Of a DNA stretch of 64,000 bases, positions 36,501 to 48,742 are shown one piece after another; the stretch's first letter is position 1, and each line of letters opens with the position of its first letter. The stretch covers positions 1,007,501-1,071,500 of the forward strand of contig JAQJVL010000284.1 in the NCBI GenBank assembly GCA_035578905.1, in the 5' to 3' direction. This stretch comes from Stictocephala bisonia. Taxonomy: Eukaryota > Arthropoda > Insecta > Hemiptera > Membracidae. The notes under the pieces were generated by a model. That model saw only the letters and a program-made list of their open reading frames with translations. It ran no database searches and was not told the DNA's origin. Both the position numbers and the translations under genes were made by a program.

Positions 36501-36985
36501 AAGGCAGCGGAGCCCATGAACATAGTCTTATGTTAAATATTATTGTATATTAGTAATTAAGAGAAGAATACCTTTTATTTGATACTCCACTTGTGTATAT
36601 TAGATTAAATATATCCAATTTTGGGTTTTGGAGCATATTTGGGGGGGGGGGCAGAGCCCTTAAACTTTGTCTCTTCCAAAATACAATAATAAACAATGAT
36701 TTGGGAGATAAATAACTATAGTTTGATACCCCACTTGGGCTTTATTTTAGTATTGCCTTTTTCTGGTTTTCAGATTTGTTTTTGCTTTGGGGCCATATAT
36801 CCCTTACTACTTGTCCTTTCCAAAATATGGAGATATATTTGGATTAAGGGGGAAAAACCCTTTAATTTGATACCACACTTGAGTGGATAACGTCAATATT
36901 TTTTAAAATGTACATTTTTAAACATTTCAGTTTTTGTGCCTCCGATAGTCAATCTAGATTAAGCAGAGTGGAAATAAAAGAATCC
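36501..36985. other. No gene seen
   Basis: Contains a run of 10 G at 36642-36651 and two related phrases (ATACTCCACTTG, ATACCCCACTTG and ATACCACACTTG after TTTGATACC-type text), suggesting a weak tandem structure of about 130 bp. Confidence 0.4.
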
Positions 36986-36989
36986 TATG

Positions 36990-37520
36990 GTACTTCAACC
37001 CATGACTTTAACCTGAGACACATCCGGACATTAGGTATTATATTTTGTATCTATATTACAAGTGTTTGCCTCTACTCGTGGTGTAACCTGTTGTATTGAG
37101 TGTAACAGGAAAACTCGACCCCAAGGCAGCTCGATAGGCTGTGGTCACCACCGTTACTTTCTACTGACGCCTCTAACCTGAGACACATCCACACATAGTT
37201 ATTACGTTTTGTATCTATATTGTTGGTGTTTGCCTCTACTCGTGGTGTGTCCTGTTGTATTGAGTGTAACAGGAAAACTCGACACCAAGGCAACTCGATA
37301 GTCTGTGGACACCACCGTTACTTTCGACTGACGTCTCTAACCTGAGACATCCACACATAGTTATTACGTTTTGTATCTCTATTGTTGGTGTTTGCCTCTA
37401 CTCGTGGTGTGTTCTGTTGTATTGAGTGTAACAGGAAGACTCGAAAGCAAGGCAACCCGATACCCTGTGGTCACCACCGTTACTTCAACCGATGTCTCTA
37501 ACCTGAGACTTCTCGGTGCA
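36990..37520. repeat. 161-165 bp tandem repeat, three units
   Basis: ACCTGAGAC starts at 37011, 37176, 37340 and 37501. Each unit holds TTTGCCTCTACTCGTGGTGT then GTATTGAGTGTAACAGGAAA, ACTCGACACCAAGGCAACTC and CACCACCGTTACTTTC. ORFs on both strands in this stretch are by-products. Confidence 0.85.
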
Positions 37521-38129
37521 ACAGCTTTGTGGGTATCTGTCCTTGCGTGTATGGGAAGGGACATTATTTCACCACAAAGTAAGAATAATGTCTATTTATC
37601 AAATTGAAATTGGTAAGTGGATGGATTTTTTCCATTTTACTTCATGTAAATTTACACTAAATTCAGGATCAAACTTGATAATCAGGTACTTGCTGTAAAA
37701 TTAACGAAGCAGGGTAAATTTACTAAATTTTGTAAAACCTATACCTATAACAGGAAAATATCTGAGTAATATTAGTTACTCGCTCAGTCATCGCTGTAAC
37801 TAAAAATGTACTAAGCCTACGAGGCTGAAATTTTGTAGAGTCAAAGGTCTTATGTTATAGATGTGCAATAAGAAGGGATTTTGAAAAATTCTTAATAAAT
37901 CCAAGATGGCAGCTTTTTTTGTGCCAACATTTTTAAATACCAAAAACAGCGTTTCTCTCATTGTACCGTAGCTGCTAAATGTACGGTTCTACAGCAAAAT
38001 TTACACCATTTTCTGTGCCTGATTTGAGACGATCTACAACTTTGGCCCTATGACTTTTTGCTGTATCTCACCTCCTTCATCCATAAGTAGAGCTAGATTT
38101 TCAATTTGTGTGTGTAAATCAATTTGGTT

Positions 38130-38640
38130 AATTTAAGACCTCTAAGAGTATGTTGAAGATGGAGCTGTATTGGTTTTTTGTATATAATCAGACATCACAA
38201 ATAAATAATCATCTAAGAGTAGACTTACAGATTTGTATATACTGTGAAACTTTGTTATCTAGGAGAACATACTGTATTCAATGGAAAAATGTACAATTTA
38301 ATCTGAACACATGTATAGCCAGGTCATATGACATGGCTAAATATGGCGAGAAACCCGATATTTCACTGATTCAGAGTCAACTACAGTAATTTGTGCGCTC
38401 TAAAAGTAGACTTACAGATTTGTCTAGACTTTGAAACTTTTATATCTAAGAGAACAAACTGATTTCAAACTTAACTTTTTAAATTTAATTTTAACACACA
38501 TATAGCCAGTTCATCGGACCTGGCTAAACATGGCGAGAACCCCGGCATTTAATTGATTTAGAGTCAATTGCCGTACTTTATGGCCTCTAAAAGTAAACTT
38601 CAGATTTTTTTAGACAATCAAAGTCTGTAAACTACAAGAA
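38130..38640. repeat. Diverged tandem repeat, about 190 bp units
   Basis: GTAGACTTACAGATTTGT recurs at about 38220 and 38405, and in weaker form near 38590. Each is followed by AGAACAWACTG and TATAGCCAG with ATGGCGAGAA. Units are clearly older than those of the other arrays. Confidence 0.7.
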
Positions 38641-38852
38641 AGGTCTGATTGAAATAGCAAGATTACAATATTAATTTGCATACAGCCATAATTGCCCCGC
38701 TCTGCTCCCTCTCAAAGTAGGCTTACATTGTTTTACTGTAATAATTATATAAAAGCCACTTACCTCTCATCACTATTTCTCCAACACTTATGTCCAATTG
38801 ACTTGAAATGTTGTACATATGTTTATTTTGACTTCTAGAGACTCACTAAAAA

Positions 38853-39195
38853 AGTATTTTTCACTACACTACTATTAGTTTAGCTGTTTTCGTTATGTGT
38901 TTACAACCTGCGAAACATCATATTTTCTACAGCTGTCTATTGTTTACTACCGAAAGTAACATTGTTTACAACCGAAAATTTTCCACAGTCAACAACACCT
39001 GTTTTTTTTCCCTACTACTGTTTTTATTTTCACTACCCCTGTGTAGTGAAAAGTATCGTTCAAAACTCGAGTGAAAGTGTTTTGAATGTTCTCGACCAAT
39101 TGAAGTGCTCGACAAGTCTCGCACTTCAAACATTGGTCCGAACATGCAAAAAACCCCACTTTCCACTCTTGTTATGAAATATACTATTCCCCTCA
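38853..39195 (-). mobile_element. Dispersed repeat of about 320 bp (copy 1)
   Basis: This is the reverse complement of 51278-51595 with high identity. Shared landmarks are TTTCATAACAAGAGTGGAAA, GAGCACTTCAATTGGTCGAG and ACATAACGAAAACAGC. The - strand reading ITRVESGV ... FEVRDLSSTSIGREH, then KHFHSSFERYFSLH is the same in both copies. There are no RT or transposase motifs. Confidence 0.8.
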
Positions 39196-39444
39196 AACCT
39201 CAGGATTCAGTCTCACTGGCCTCCACTGTTATTATTTTGGAGCTATATTAATTCATTGATTTATTTGATTAACAGCTGTTAAATAAATACAAATTGAATA
39301 AATTTATGGTAGGCTAAACTTTTAAATTAAAAATAATTGAGTGCAGTAGCTCTCAATTACATCAGCTGTTCTAAATTGGATATAAATTTCATACAGTTTA
39401 AACTGATAGCTTGCTGCACATTTTGATTATATAATTAAAATTTA

Positions 39445-39500
39445 TATTAGTTCTGTGATTATGACTGGCGAAGTGGGCGGGTACAGCTAGTATTCTATAT
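39445..39500 (+). mobile_element. RTE-like 3' end
   Basis: ATGACTGGCGAAGTGGGCGG then GTACAGCTAGTATTCTATAT matches the usual terminal phrase of arthropod RTE/BovB-type repeats (GCGAAGCGGGCGGGTACAGC then TAGT). Only the end is recognisable. Confidence 0.5.
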
Positions 39501-39885
39501 ATATATTTTTTATATTTAAAATGATTTATAATTAAACTATTTTTTATGGATCTTTATAAATTTATCAGTTTTTGTACGTTCTCGATGGCTTAACAATATA
39601 TAAGTAACAAAATATGTCTCATGTCAAATGAGCAGAATGAAAAAGTGTAAGAAAGGAAAATATTGACAGCGGCAGGAATTTCCAAAATTGAGCATATCGT
39701 TTAGTAATATATTACTTATAACTGGTGTAAAGACAGATTTGTTTTTTTCTCCAGCATTGAAACTCATTCTTCCAACGACTCAATTGAAATTATGTGTAAT
39801 ATTTCAAACCATACAACTTATCTCTCTCCACTAATTTATAAATTTCATCATTTTTAAATAAAAAAAAATAATAAATAAAAATACC

Positions 39886-39950
39886 ACTGTACGTGTATGG
39901 GTGGGCGGGTGGGTCAATACCACTGTACGCGTATGGGCGGGTGAGTACGT
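39886..39950 (-). repeat. Two units of the ACCC-rich minisatellite
   Basis: On the - strand, CACCCGCCCATACGCGTACA then GTGGTATTGACCCACCC, twice in tandem. It is the same unit as at 8400-8690, in opposite orientation. Confidence 0.8.
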
Positions 39951-41105
39951 TGAGTTATGAGCCTGTCAATACGTTAACTAGATGGATCAAAAGGCCACTC
40001 AAGAAGTATGTTACGCAGGATTTTTGGATAAACGGTTGTAATATGCTACCATGAGTGACAATCACTCTTGCATCCCTCCGAGAAGGTCGCTTTTATTCAT
40101 TCTATTGAGTTGTTTATATAAGTAAAGAGTATCATTAATATCATGAAATAATTTGTCCACTGATTGCTTGTTTAAATCTCACCTCATTTGAGTATTACCC
40201 TCCTTTTCAAATGAGTTAATGCTTGTGATGTATATTTAAAAACTGATAAGTTTTGTCACCTAAACCTCTGATTTTTTTAATAAATAAAAAATATTATTAT
40301 TCCAAGTTACGTAACATTTGATTCAAAATGTGCTGTAAAATATTGTCATCGATATTTTAAAACTAAAAAAAAACCCCCTCTCTGTTTACAACTCAAAACT
40401 TAATAATCATCGCGTTTCCTCGTATTAAGCACACAGGGAGGAGGTTCGTGTGTTTTAGTTGAATGCATGTGGTTGATCCCTGTCGTAGAGGTTACTCGGC
40501 CAATCATTGTGAAATGCAAGAATGTGAAGAAAGGGGTCGTGCGATAGGCGACTCCAGCTGGAGTCCAGGAACGTGGGGCGTCTAAAGTTCAAGGATTTGG
40601 ATGCTCTCCGTTGCCTGGAGCTGGAATGCCGATGATTTATGCAGACCTTTCCATGCACCGGCTCAGTATTTGCTGTCACGTGCAGCTAGTATGTGAAAGG
40701 ATTGCGTGGTTTCATATTTGTATGCACAAGTCTAAGTTTACGAAGGGCGTCAAGTTTTTGTTGTTTTATTAATAGTCCGTCCACGCCTTTAACTCATAAC
40801 GTGTTCACATTGCTGTCAGTAATAAAGGCACAACTCCACAAGTAACAGCTCATTAAACTCAATAGCTACTAGCTAACACAAGTCTTTTGTTTTATGTGTA
40901 ATTTCACTACTTGGTTGTACGCTTACAGTATGTACTGTTTATTTTATTTATTGATTGTTATTTATTTTTAAGAAAACTACGTTATTTCTCCAAAACTGGC
41001 AATTTTCTTCTGACAGAAAAAATACTGGTTAGTTAAACATTTGTATAATCAATGAATTTAAACATCAATACAGTATCCGAAAAAAGCTTAGTTTGACTGT
41101 CTTGA
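39951..41105. other. No gene recognised
   Basis: 40430-40690 is GC-richer, with a 74-codon - strand ORF of no known family. Confidence 0.4.
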
Positions 41106-41109
41106 CTTT

Positions 41110-41545
41110 GAAGGAAAGATAGAAAGAAAGAAAATAATCTTTATTTAAATAGCCAAACAAGCCGCATAATAGCGTCATTATAATAGTACATTTGATCAAA
41201 AACATATTATTGGCTATTTAAAAATACTTAGAATAAAAATAACCTTAAATAATACTGACAGATAGTTTTATTAATATCATGTGGTGGTAGGAAATAGGGG
41301 AAAGTTATTTTGAGAATTCCCCAACGCTGTAGTGGTAGCCCTGCACCAACAACTCATTAATCTGTCTTTCAAACCTCTGCGCGCTACTCTCGGCCTTTAG
41401 AGTATCCGGTAGCGCATTGTAAAGCCTGGAACCATTTGTTCGAAAACTACTAAAATAGTTTACTTCACAATAAAGAAACTTGTTGAAATATTGTTTTAGG
41501 TTTCTCTTTACAAGAAACATGAATGGAAGGTTCAACACTACACTG
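41110..41545 (-). pseudogene. LINE C-terminal end and 3' UTR, - strand
   Basis: The - strand reads MFLVKRNLKQYFNKFLYCEV, NYFSSFRTNGSRLYNALPD and TLKAESSAQRFERQINELLV, with the GSRLYNALP box typical of a LINE ORF2 C terminus. The UTR ends TTTAAATAAAGATTATTTTC then TTTCTTTC. Its 5' end lies 77 bases from the host transmembrane exon, on the opposite strand. Confidence 0.75.
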
Positions 41546-41621
41546 GACTTTGCATAAGTTCAAACAGAAACAAGATAACACTGTAACGTGATCTTCTTAA
41601 AACTTGCTAATGTTGTTTCAG

Positions 41622-41808
41622 ATCTCCGTCAGCTCTGTGAGCACGAGACCGTACTTCTCTCGGTCAGAGACTCCCAGTTCCATCCTCTCGTCAGACAGTG
41701 ACATCAGATTCACCCGTAAGCTAGGAGACCACTACCGATGTGGATGCTGTATCCTCGCCTCGTTCCTTGTGTTCATCCTAGTCGGCACTCTAGCTCTTTA
41801 CGCTGGTT
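41622..41808 (+). CDS. Exon encoding cytoplasmic tail and transmembrane helix of a SEA-domain protein
   Basis: The exon follows a good acceptor (TGTTGTTTCAG) and ends at a strong donor, GTAAGT. It starts in phase 0, ends in phase 1 and encodes 62 residues. Residues 1-28 are rich in Ser, with Arg and Thr, as in a cytoplasmic tail. A basic, Cys-rich stretch (TRKLGDHYRCGCC) comes next, then a hydrophobic helix at about residues 43-61 (ILASFLVFILVGTLALYAG). No signal peptide precedes the helix, and positive charges lie on its N-terminal side, so type II topology is expected. Joining T to the AC at 63754 gives Tyr, so reading continues into the SEA exon with no stop. Its G+C is clearly higher than the surrounding intron. 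An in-frame ATG at 41610 lies before the acceptor and is probably intronic. Confidence 0.75.
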
Positions 41809-42057
41809 GTAAGTAACTAAAGTTTACTCTTTGATCGTAAAACTATTTAATATTTATTGGTTTCTTCGGAAGTTTTCTTGGTGTATTGTAAAATTTGCTT
41901 TGCTTAGTCTTATCAACACTTCAAAAAGAATGTCAGAGACTCTAGATCCATCGTAGAACATGATTTTTTTCACGATTTAAATCATGTTATTCTTGGTGAA
42001 GGTTTTCAATCAACCAGAAAGTTTTAACTTGATTTCTTGTCTAGTAAAGTTAATAAG

Positions 42058-42360
42058 GTCTCTTGCTGGCCTAGTGGTTAGCACTTCTGCTTCCATTGCA
42101 GAAGTTCACTTGTCCAAACCAGGGAGGTCCATTTTCCACAGGGCTTTGCAACGTTGTTCCTCATCAAAGTTTCGAATACTATGATCAAAATGTCACTGGA
42201 GTTATAAATAACTACTCGACACACATTTAGCACAGTATTGGATGCGAGCTGTTTCCTTTTCTGGTCCCATACAAAGAAGTACGCCACAAAGAGAGGGTCA
42301 TTTTGAAGGATTTTGTCATCAGTTAGATAGTAAAATCTTCGAGTAGTTGGCAACATTTTT
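42058..42360 (+). mobile_element. tRNA-derived SINE (family 2, copy 2)
   Basis: TTGCTGGCCTAGTGGTTAGC then ACTTCTGCTTCCATTGCAGA, and GTCCAAACCAGGGAGG as an eroded B box. It has the same head and body as the copy at 34726. Confidence 0.6.
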
Positions 42361-44654
42361 ATGATATTTTATTTGTTTTCTTTCTGAATTACATTCTTCT
42401 ATAAATCCCCCCTTTTGTATGTGCAAACTCAAAAAAGCATCTCCCCATTTCGAAAATATCTTAAATATATATGGAGTAAATACATACTCATACTGATCCA
42501 AAGACATTGGCATTTATGAAGTTCCCTCCTTAGCAAAACGGCGAGACATGTCTGCTGGTACTTCCCTGCAAGTGATCAGCTCTTAGTTGAATCTGTAAAA
42601 ATGCCATCAATATAGTTTTTTACAATTTTCTCTAATTTCCCAGTTTATACTTAAATAGTGTATTGAAGACCAACGAGGAAGAGATATGCAAGAAACTACT
42701 AAAACAACAACTACTATATAACTCTCAATAGGGCGTCTGTATTCAAATATAGGTTTTGAGAATTACGAAATTAAATATTTATCTAAGTGTAGGATGGACA
42801 AATTGCAATCAAAGATGTATACCGATTTAGATACATATCAGCGATCAAACGAAATTGGAACGTAATAAGCCTGTTACTAACTGGCTTAGATCTTCTTCCT
42901 CTTGAAATGATGTATCTTCTACCACTTCTATTTTTCATTACAATTCAACAATATGCAGACAAATCTTTCGTCTACAAACAGCACGTACCAAAAGATCTCC
43001 GTTGCACAAGAACTGTTAAGTCATTACCTCGAAGATCACATCAGTTGCTCGTCAGTCGGAGGACAGTACAAATCGACTTCTGATTGGTGGAGATAAAGGG
43101 TAGATGATGCGACCAATTAGGATACTCAAACGACAACAATGGCGTGGGTCGAGGAACCAATCGAATCATAGCATAGAGTACAAGGTCACGAGATTGTCGT
43201 TGTTACTGATCCGCTACTTGCTTTCACTCTCCAGGCACGCGCCTGACGAATCACGCTTCACGAGCGTCCCTAAGGCGCACTTTAATTACAGATTTCTCTT
43301 TTCTAATTTCAAACCTGTATAAAATGTTGGTCAAACAGTAGTTTTTGTGAAGTCTTTATTTTAGCTCTTTTAACGGTTTGCTAATGACAAAAAGCCCTTG
43401 CACACTTCCATCCACTCACCCTCACGAGCACCTTATTTATTTAACTTCCAACGGTCTAAGTAAATTACAAATAATAAAATGATAAGTTGGCTACATTACT
43501 AATAGATGAAACATTATAGATGGAAACCTATGCTGCTATACTCATTAAAAGGCAAGACAAGCAAAAGGATACTTATGATTATGATTAATACAAACAGCAA
43601 ACCAATAGAAAAAAAAGAAAAAAGAATAACAATAACAATACAAATATAAAAACAGCGACAAAAGTAAGAAAGAACAAACAATTACAGAGAATATATATGT
43701 GAAAAGAAATAAAATGTTCTAAATGTATGGAGCAGTAATACTATAATATGAACGTAATAAGATAATGTGAACAATAGTTTTAATCAACAAGGCATTATAA
43801 CAAATGTTGAAAAGAAGAAAACAGAGAAGCAGTCAATGCAACAAGTTAACAGAAAATTAATAAATATGAAACAATACATTACAAGAATAGTTTACGATGG
43901 AATGCATCGGATATTAAAAAAGAAAAAAAAACAAGCTTGAGGGACAGAGTATAGCTTAGGAGAGCAACAATCATCAAGGGTGAATAGGGAAAGAGGTTAT
44001 TATGTATTATGAGGATAGGGGTAACCTTAAAAACGTGGGCTATCTGCTATTGAACCCAATTAGAGTAAGCTCTTGCCGAAACTTTGAAAGCATGCACCGA
44101 TAGAATAGAGATTGAAGTAAATGCTACCTCCAAATTTCTCACCCGGTATGTTCTTTGTAGCTTGTTGTTCCTGTACCTGTCCATTTATCACATATTGTGT
44201 CTAAATATTGGGTGAAATTGGCATACCACATGAAACTGTGAATCAGTAAGATAGCAAACCTTTTTAAAATTACCCTTTAGTTTAAGATTTTGTTTTTGTG
44301 TCTTTGAACAATAGGTGAAAAAATTTTTGTTTGGTTTATTTTTTATTGAATTATTTTACATACTTACTCATTTTTTCATAATTGTATTTGTAAATTTTAC
44401 AATTTATTTTTTGTTCATTCTAAAGAGTTTATTGTGTTGTTTTGGTGTATATCTGACAGTCTAATGTTATATTTATCCCACTGTTTAATTTGTTATATAT
44501 TTAAAATTGTTATAATTATTGTTATCTGATTTATTGCTATATTGTTTTCGAAATAAGGAAGTTCCCAAAAAAGTATATTATAAAATATACGTATAAATAT
44601 ATGTTTCAAAATAATGAATTAACACACATATTTGTATAGAAATTATTATAGTTT
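42361..44654. other. No gene recognised
   Basis: 43000-43330 is GC-richer and has a 72-codon ORF without motifs, ending at GTATAAAATG. 43560-43960 is A-rich. The rest is AT-rich. Confidence 0.4.
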
Positions 44655-44745
44655 TTCTCTCAATGAGCCTTGAGCTAGAGAGATAAATAGAAACTGCATG
44701 TATAAATTGTCTTTTTCGCAAGTAATAAATATTTTTGAATTTGAA
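44655..44745 (+). mobile_element. LINE-like 3' tail (copy 2)
   Basis: CTCTCAATGAGCCTTGAGCT then AGAGAGATAAATAG, and AATAAATATTTTTGAATTTG. It has the same stem-loop and tail order as 8862-8968. Confidence 0.5.
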
Positions 44746-44945
44746 TACCTTAACATTGTAGTTCCATTTGAAATACATTGTCTTATGTGAACATGAGGCA
44801 GTATGACACAGGGGGACTTAAATTTCCATATCATTTTCGCACACCAAACAACTCTGTTGCAAAGTGTCTATTGTAGATTCTTATTCTACATAATCTACAT
44901 GATCCGATGTAGAAAGCATTCTAAAAACCTCAAAGAATCAGCAAG

Positions 44946-45310
44946 TATAAGGCAAGTGACCTAGACGACGCTGTTGATGTCATTAAAAAAGAAGTTAAAT
45001 AATAATGGCCCCAAGTGAGAGCCCTGAGGCATTCCAAACAAGACTGCAAAAGGCACAGTCATAACTCTGCCATTTTTGACAAGCACCACTAGGTTTCTAA
45101 AGAAGAAGATGTCCTTAATTCCATATCCAGCGAGATTTGCGACAAGTGGTTCGTGACGTATCTTATCAAAGCTTTTCAGAAACCTAAAAAGACACAATCA
45201 ACCAGTCATGGGTAGACAAAGCTCAGACGTGACAAACTCTTGTATTTCAAGGAGGTCAGTGACAGTTAGCAGACCATGAACTGAACCATGCTGCGTATCT
45301 GTAATATAAA
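44946..45310 (-). pseudogene. Non-LTR reverse transcriptase fragment, - strand
   Basis: On the - strand HGSVHGLLTVTDLLE leads, after a stop, to LFRFLKSFDKIRHEPLVANL (motif A region, normally DFSKAFDKVRH). AGYGIKDIFFFRNLV follows, then GMPQGSHLGPLLFNFFFNDI (motif B, normally GVPQGSVLGPLLF). The YADD box is lost. It resembles the RT type in which NDI follows motif B, different in sequence from the copy at 30.3-31.6 kb. Confidence 0.85.
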
Positions 45311-47583
45311 TTTAAAAATAATTTTGCACGTGACGATGACAAAATTTGAACATCAGATGTAGTCTTACAATATGTTATATTTATCTTAAATCAGAGGAAA
45401 CTTTCTTCAAAATATTAATGAGAAATCATTATTTTCGAGTAGAAGAGCATCTGGTAATGAAAGCATTATTTAGGGGCAAGTTATGAAGCCTTGTCATAAG
45501 TATTTAACGTTTTATATTTTAAACGAAAACAAACTTGCTTTTGTTCTCCAATTTTATTAGCCATTAAAGCGTGAGGGAACTCCACTTTTTAGTCTACTAT
45601 CTGTGGTTTATTTATTGTAATAGTTAGAATTAGTCAGAGTCGAAATACTAGTCTAATACATATATGATAGATTTAAAATACATTCAATGACATCTACTAT
45701 TAAAGACAGCTGTAAAAAGTAACTATAACTGTCACTGTACACTCAACTGACTCCAACAAAGTACGGTACAGTCCATCAAGTACCGGTACCTGTTGGGCGT
45801 GGGCCGCCCTTGGACCAGCCTTGACATAACACTTGTCTTTTTGTACTTGAATGTCTGTGTTTTTGTCAAGGTAAAGAGACATTTTGAGTACATATTTACA
45901 TATTTTAGAGGTTATATAACATCAAAACAAGCCCACCTCCTACAATTTCAACAGCACGATAAATAATAGTTGTTGAAAGTGTGTCAAACTTTTCGGATCG
46001 ATATACTACAGCTTATAAATATGTATTCTCTTGATACATTTAAGATACAATCTGTTTTTATATCAGACACTTTACGATCACATAATGTTTCTGGTAATTA
46101 TGAGAAAACACCACATCCAAAACTCACTCATTGCTACCAGTGATACCCCAGCTAGAAGTAACACCCTTTCAAACATAACTCGTGGCATAATGACCGAGTT
46201 TTACACCACCTGCAGCACGATGGAGTGATAACGGTTGCTGGATTCAATAACCTACATTCAGTTATATTTTGTTATTTGCTCTTTTAGGGTAGTTGAAACA
46301 AACTTATAATTGAATTGTTTACGATTTTGTAATTTTTAAAAGGGTCCTTTCCTACATTACTTTTCATGACCCTTTTACTCAAAATTACCATACTTAAAAT
46401 AAGAGGTTTATTTATCAATAAGAGCATTTTTATAAAGTTATAAATACCATACAACGGAGAATAAACTAAAATATTCATATGTAAAATCAGCATCGTGTTG
46501 TAGAATCTTTCAAAATCATTCAATAAATAACAAACGACTCCTGCAAAACCCACCCACTCTGTTGTATCTTCCCACACTCACTCCATCCAAAGGCGGGTAC
46601 TAAAACGAAAAATGTTAATTTCGGGAAAAAGTTTGTTGAATTTTACAAGGTTTTTGTTACATCGAGTTATAATATTAAAAAGTTTACAATCGACCTGATA
46701 AAAATTTGAATTAAAGAACACCCTGTAATGAAAACCCACCTTTAAAAGATATAATATTAATGCTGAATGAATTTTATTCCAAATAAATTATATAAGCTAC
46801 AATTTACAAGCATGATTATATGACAAACGAGTAATCTAAATAAACTAAACTTAAATCTTAAAGCTGATAAATATTAAATTATGGTCCAAGGAATCAGCAG
46901 ACATGCCTGTGCGTCTGCTGAGTTGCAGTTAAAAAGAGATATATTCATAATGTTTATTGTTTTATTTATTTATTAATGGCAATGTACAGGTACAATGTCT
47001 CTAAACCGAACAATAGATCATTTTGAGAAGAATAGATTTACATCTCTTTAAAATATGAATATCAATGTAAGTAGACTTAATTAAAAATCAAAAGCCATTC
47101 ATTTAGTTGATAAATGTATGATTCATACATTCGTACCGGACACGTGAAATTTAAGAGTAGGTAGTCTATCTGGTGATATCTTTTAACTAAATTAACAACA
47201 GATACCAACCTAAAACAATCGCACACTGTCAAATAACTAGTAAAAACATAACAAACAAGTAAATTAACTCAACAAACTTAAAATTTAGAATGAAATGATA
47301 TGTTAAATTTTAACAATGATTAACAAGTCATATACTGTAGTTAGCATAAGAATAGTTAGCAGGCAGTCTAGCTAGTAAAAGTTAATTTTAGATACTTCAC
47401 CATACACGAAATGATGCAAATTGTTTCTGAGAGGCAACAGGAAAGGCGTACTTAATCAAATAAAATCTCATTGTATTTATATTCCCACGATCACTACTGT
47501 AGTAGACCTATTATAGACACCTTCTCTTGCTTCGCTCTTCCCCCGTGAGTCTGCAGAGGCAGTCACCATATTGGATTATATCC
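45311..47583. other. No gene seen
   Basis: AT-rich, with only short motif-free ORFs on both strands. Confidence 0.4.
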
Positions 47584-47903
47584 TTCAAGAACAATTTTAT
47601 ATGTGGTACAGCACTGTGACTTGAAGACTTATTAGAAAATTATACTTTTTTCATCGTTTAAAAAAGCGTAAAATTTACTAGTGAATCCACTCTTGAATAT
47701 GTTGTTTTTTATATTAAAATTGAATTCGTAAAGTAAAAATTTTTTAATAACAAATCAATATTTTTTTAATTTAAAAGGAAACTCAACTAGAAACTTTTAC
47801 GCTGTTTAAAATTATGTAAAAATTATAATTTCCCTGCAAATCAATAAGTCCTGCAAATCACTGTAAGGTCAAGCAGTGCTGTACCACAATTTAAGATTGC
47901 TTC
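47584..47903. mobile_element. Foldback element, about 320 bp
   Basis: ATGTGGTACAGCACTGTGAC then TTGAAGACTTATT pairs with AATAAGTCC ... GTCAAGCAGTGCTGTACCAC. Pairing resumes inside with AAAAAAGCGTAAAATTT against AAACTTTTACGCTGTTT. Arms are imperfect, and no target duplication was resolved. Confidence 0.6.
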
Positions 47904-48742
47904 TTGTTTAGATTTTGAACGTTATAAACATTCAGGAGATATTTATTTAAAACTATAAAAAGTTGATCCAAAGTTGTTCCTGACCCTTGTCAACCTCCGT
48001 CAATCTCCTAGACATAGGATGGATGGGACATGCTTCTCCAAAAACCATTAAAGGTTCTCAGATAAAACATATATATTCTGGGACCATCACTCCTTCAACC
48101 TCGTCCATCATATGCTATGAATAGTTCGGAGGAGTTGGTGAATAGGCCTATATCAAGAACGGTATGGACATAGGCAGCAGGGTGGGAGTATCGTCCAGGA
48201 TGGACGGGAGTAGCTACTTGGGAATGTTTAAGGCGTAGACAACAAGTGTAACTGAGTAAACACTCGATACTATCTTACAATGGAAGAGTGGTGCGAGGCA
48301 CTATTACCTAGGTCAGCGTCCTCTTGCCGCGTACGTGTGTACAGCCTACTGAGTGGCGGTGTACATCCGAGGTGCTAAGTGTGCCGAGGTCTAAGGTCAA
48401 ACAGAATTGTTGGTTTTCTAGAGCCCCAGACCAATCCATTAGTGAAAGTCGTTGGGTAGAAGGCGCGGCAGGGCGGGGGTAGCTGATGGAGAAAGCCACC
48501 AGACATATGGTCATGCACGTAGATAAATAACCTCCGTTGTCCTGCCTGCTCATGTTGATGGACTTAACGAAGTATAGTTCGTGTTGTACGACAGTGCCAT
48601 TGTAATAGCTGTGGTACAGACGTTGTTCTAAACATATATCCAAACTTAACAACCACAATAGGTTTACTTAAAAGGCCTGTTTTATCATTCTGTTGGATTT
48701 TTCTGCAATGTTAGCTGCTATCCATGGTCTTTATTTTTCAGC
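47904..48742. other. No gene recognised
   Basis: 47980-48640 is GC-richer than the flanks. The 116-codon - strand ORF at 48308-48658 has no known motif. Confidence 0.35.
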
